Shown here: piece by piece, positions 6,001 to 8,136 of the stretch
How the letters are laid out: the number at the start of each line of letters is the position of its first letter
Numbering within the stretch: the stretch's first letter is position 1
Assembly (NCBI GenBank): GCA_009937555.1
Contig: JAACFD010000083.1
Location: 1-8,136, forward strand
Direction of reading: 5' to 3'
DNA length: 8,136 nt
Source: Chlamydiales bacterium
GTDB taxonomy: Bacteria; Chlamydiota; Chlamydiia; Chlamydiales; JAACFD01
The notes under the pieces: generated by a model
Databases searched by the model: none
What the model was told of the DNA's origin: nothing
The model's input: only the letters and a program-made list of their open reading frames with translations
Translations under genes and position numbers: made by a program

Positions 6001-6976
6001 TGAGATAAATGCTTTAGTTGAGGCTAATAGTATAGAATTATCTGCTGCAAAAAAAGAAGTGCATAAAGTAATTGTAGGACAAGAAGCTCTGGTCAAAAGT
6101 TTGTTTATTGCTTTATTAACTAGAGGACATATTTTATTAGAGGGGCTTCCAGGGCTTGCTAAAACATTAGCTGTAAAATCCTTTTCAAAAGTGATTCAGT
6201 GTAACTTTAAACGAATACAGTTTACTCCTGATTTGCTGCCTTCAGATCTTATAGGTACTAATATTTATCATATGGAAACAGGCTCATTTGAAGTGAAAAA
6301 AGGGCCTATTTTTAGTCATATTGTTCTAGCGGATGAAATAAACAGAGCGCCAGCAAAAGTACAGTCTGCTTTACTAGAGGCTATGGGAGAGGGGCAAGTT
6401 ACAATAGCAGATAATAGTTATGTGTTAGAGGAGCCCTTTTTAGTCCTTGCTACACAAAACCCTGTAGAGCAAGAAGGTACCTATCCCCTTCCAGAGGCTC
6501 AAACAGACCGTTTTTTAATGAAAGTTTTGATTGACTACCCAACTAAAGACCAGGAGTTTAATATTGTAAAGGCAATGAGCTCACTACAATCTGCTAAAAC
6601 AGAATTATCCGCTATGCTCAGTAAAGAGAAAATTATGCAGCTCAGAGAGTTGGTGGATAAAATATATTTAGATGAAAAAGTAGTTCAATACATTATAGAT
6701 ATTGTTTTTGCTACCAGGTTTCCAAAAGATTATAAAGTAGATATAGAGGGGTTATTAGAGTTTGGGGCTTCTCCTAGAGCAAGCATATCTTTATCTAGAG
6801 CGGCAAAAGCTCATGCTTTTTTAGAAGGGAGGGGATTTGTAACTCCTCATGATGTTAAAAGTGTTAGCAAAGAGGTCTTGCGGCATAGACTTAAGCTTTC
6901 TTATGAAGCTCAGGCAGAAGAGCTCAGTGCAGATCATATTATTGATAGAGTTCTGAAAACAATCATGGTTCCTTAA
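5990..6976 (+). CDS. MoxR-family AAA+ ATPase
   Basis: MoxR ATPases act as chaperone-like remodellers, often with VWA-domain partners encoded next to them. The 328 residues show the complete ATPase: Walker A GLPGLAKT (52-59, K58), Walker B IVLADE (111-116) leading into the family motif INRAPAKVQSALLEAM, sensor 1 in LATQNPVEQEGTYPLPEAQ (N157), the likely arginine finger in DRF (R174), and sensor 2 in GASPRAS (R263). Length is typical, and no catalytic residue is missing. ATG 5990 lies inside the end of the kinase gene (11-base overlap) and is preceded by AAGAGGG (5978-5984), a good ribosome binding site within the kinase coding sequence. Translation is therefore probably coupled to the kinase. 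The DUF58 partner gene follows after 3 bases. Confidence 0.95.
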   Translation: MSIDEINALVEANSIELSAAKKEVHKVIVGQEALVKSLFIALLTRGHILLEGLPGLAKTLAVKSFSKVIQCNFKRIQFTPDLLPSDLIGTNIYHMETGSFEVKKGPIFSHIVLADEINRAPAKVQSALLEAMGEGQVTIADNSYVLEEPFLVLATQNPVEQEGTYPLPEAQTDRFLMKVLIDYPTKDQEFNIVKAMSSLQSAKTELSAMLSKEKIMQLRELVDKIYLDEKVVQYIIDIVFATRFPKDYKVDIEGLLEFGASPRASISLSRAAKAHAFLEGRGFVTPHDVKSVSKEVLRHRLKLSYEAQAEELSADHIIDRVLKTIMVP

Positions 6977-6979
6977 GTT

Positions 6980-7858
6980 ATGTCAGAAATTCCTCTAGAC
7001 GTTCTTAGAAAAATCAAAAAAGTACAAATTAAAGCCTCTAAAATGGTTTCAGATGTTCTATCAGGGGCCTATGTATCTTCATTTAAAGGTGCGGGTATTA
7101 TTTTTGATGATGTTAGAGAGTATGATGCAGGGGATGAAGTAAGAAATATAGATTGGAATCTTACTGCTAAAATGCAGACCCCCTTTGTAAAACTTTACCA
7201 AGAAGAAAGGGAGTTGACCGTATATTTCTTGGTTGATGTTTCTTCTTCTATGTTATTTGGTTCAAGTGACAAGAATAAATTTGATGTGCTGATAGAACTG
7301 CTAGCAGCCCTTGCCTTTTCTGCTGTAAGCAATAATGATAAAATTGGGCTTGTTTTGTTTGACGATAAGGTTTGTAAATATTTACCTCCCAGAAGAGGTG
7401 TAGCTCACTTTCTTAGGATGATTCGAGAAGTATATGTGCATAAAGATAGAGGGAATAGGTCTTCAGTTATAGAAGCTCTTAATTTTTTTTCTAGAGTGCA
7501 AAAAAAATCATGCATTTGTTTTTTGCTCTCAGATTTTCTTTTTGATTTAGAGGTAAAAGGGCTCTCTGCTTTATCTAAGAAGCACGATATCTCAGCTGTT
7601 AATATTTTTGATCCTGCTGAGAAAATGATTCCTGATGTAGGTGTAACTCGAGTAAAGGACCTTGAAACAGGAAAAGATATTTATATAGATAGTAGTAGTC
7701 CTGAATTTAAAAGTTGGTTTGCAGGCAATGAAGAGCAAAAAAGTAAAGAGCTAATAAAGCTTTTTAAAAAGCTACATATACCTTATTTAGAGGTATCTTC
7801 TGATAGTGACATTCTCCGAGCTCTTAGTTTGTTTTTGAGTAAGAAAAAGGCTTTTTAG
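6980..7858 (+). CDS. DUF58 / VWA-like protein, MoxR partner
   Basis: DUF58 proteins are encoded beside moxR across bacteria and have a von Willebrand A-like fold. The 292 residues start with a helix, then the DUF58 signature: GAGIIFDDVREYDAGDEVR (37-55) followed by IDWNLTAK (57-64) and a KLYQEER segment (71-77). A VWA core follows with the MIDAS motif D-x-S-x-S in LVDVSSSM (D86, S88, S90) and a later acidic residue in LLSDF (D185), so metal binding looks intact. No signal peptide or membrane segment is visible; unlike many longer DUF58 proteins there is no N-terminal two-helix anchor, so it is probably cytoplasmic. The start at 6980 has no obvious Shine-Dalgarno sequence, but it is 3 bases after the moxR stop, which suggests coupling. 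The coding sequence contains a T8 run and an A8 run (7483-7507). The specific function is unknown. Confidence 0.93.
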   Translation: MSEIPLDVLRKIKKVQIKASKMVSDVLSGAYVSSFKGAGIIFDDVREYDAGDEVRNIDWNLTAKMQTPFVKLYQEERELTVYFLVDVSSSMLFGSSDKNKFDVLIELLAALAFSAVSNNDKIGLVLFDDKVCKYLPPRRGVAHFLRMIREVYVHKDRGNRSSVIEALNFFSRVQKKSCICFLLSDFLFDLEVKGLSALSKKHDISAVNIFDPAEKMIPDVGVTRVKDLETGKDIYIDSSSPEFKSWFAGNEEQKSKELIKLFKKLHIPYLEVSSDSDILRALSLFLSKKKAF

Positions 7859-7862
7859 GAGG
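7857..7862 (+). promoter_or_regulatory. Consensus ribosome binding site for the exported BatD-like gene
   Basis: AGGAGG starts at the last two bases of the DUF58 stop codon and lies 7 bases before ATG 7870. It is the strongest Shine-Dalgarno sequence in the window, followed by two more G bases. It fixes the downstream start and indicates strong initiation even though the upstream gene ends here. Confidence 0.85.
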
Positions 7863-7869
7863 GGTAGAT

Positions 7870-8136
7870 ATGGCTTTCACAAAATACTACTTCTTTTATG
7901 CTTTATATATACTGCTATTTAGTACACATATATTTTCTCTTGAATTTTCCTTTGATAGAAATGAAGTTCAAGTGTCTCAAAATTTTGCTCTTAAATTGAC
8001 ATTTGATCGTGATGACCATGCTTATAAGGCTTTATTCTATGAGAAAATACTAAAGCAAATCAAAGAACAAGGCTTAGAGTTAGTTTCTTTTGAGGATAAG
8101 AAAGATCATTATCTTTTTAGCATAAATCCTATCTTT
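7870..8136 (+). CDS. Exported protein, N-terminal part, possibly BatD-like (3' end outside window)
   Basis: The frame is open for 89 codons to the right edge. The N-terminus is a signal peptide: one Lys near the start, a hydrophobic stretch about 6-20 (YYFFYALYILLFSTH) and a plausible cleavage after IFS at residue 23. The mature part begins LEFSFDRNEVQVSQNFALKLTFD, a beta-rich pattern like the first domain of BatD/oxygen-tolerance proteins ('v-vd-n-v-vg--f-l-l'). A charged helix-like segment follows (about 52-70). BatD genes usually belong to moxR-DUF58-bat clusters, so context agrees, but the resemblance is short. It could also be a lineage-specific exported protein placed before batA/batB. 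The start is set by AGGAGG 7 bases upstream. Confidence 0.55.
   Translation, partial: MAFTKYYFFYALYILLFSTHIFSLEFSFDRNEVQVSQNFALKLTFDRDDHAYKALFYEKILKQIKEQGLELVSFEDKKDHYLFSINPIF

Overview
The window is AT-rich, ordinary bacterial chromosome with dense coding: eight genes, six of them complete. No mobile element, tRNA, rRNA or CRISPR array is visible. The organism is inferred, not proven. The best guess is a member of Chlamydiota or a nearby PVC lineage. Three things point there: mnmE sits directly before nth (the two are also neighbours in Chlamydia trachomatis, from memory), the Nth C-terminus has a non-classical cysteine pattern, and the RuvA sequence resembles chlamydial RuvA. A moxR-DUF58 block near mnmE also occurs in spirochaetes, and a membrane PilZ-like protein would suit that phylum, so Spirochaetota remains an alternative.

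Layout. Positions 1-188 hold the last 61 codons of a probable Ser/Thr protein kinase. After an 80-base gap come mnmE (tRNA wobble-uridine modification GTPase) and nth (endonuclease III-type glycosylase), one base apart; nth uses a TTG start. ruvA (Holliday junction branch migration) lies on the minus strand, and its stop is three bases from the nth stop. A 154-base divergent spacer (2883-3036) follows, containing nested inverted repeats. It separates ruvA from a plus-strand gene for a one-pass membrane protein with a PilZ-like C-terminal region that lacks the c-di-GMP-binding signature.

From about 4225 to the right edge runs a compact plus-strand block. It encodes a PhoR/WalK-type membrane histidine kinase, a MoxR AAA+ ATPase that overlaps the kinase gene by 11 bases, a DUF58/VWA-like protein 3 bases later, and the start of an exported protein that resembles BatD and has a consensus ribosome binding site overlapping the previous stop codon. 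MoxR, DUF58 and Bat proteins form a known envelope-associated ATPase/VWA module. Here the module appears translationally coupled to a sensor kinase, and no response regulator is present in the window.

The most notable observations are the kinase-MoxR coupling, the degenerate PilZ protein, the nested dyads between ruvA and the PilZ-like gene, the Nth that lacks a standard four-cysteine iron-sulfur motif, and homopolymer tracts in the kinase ATP-lid and in the DUF58 gene.
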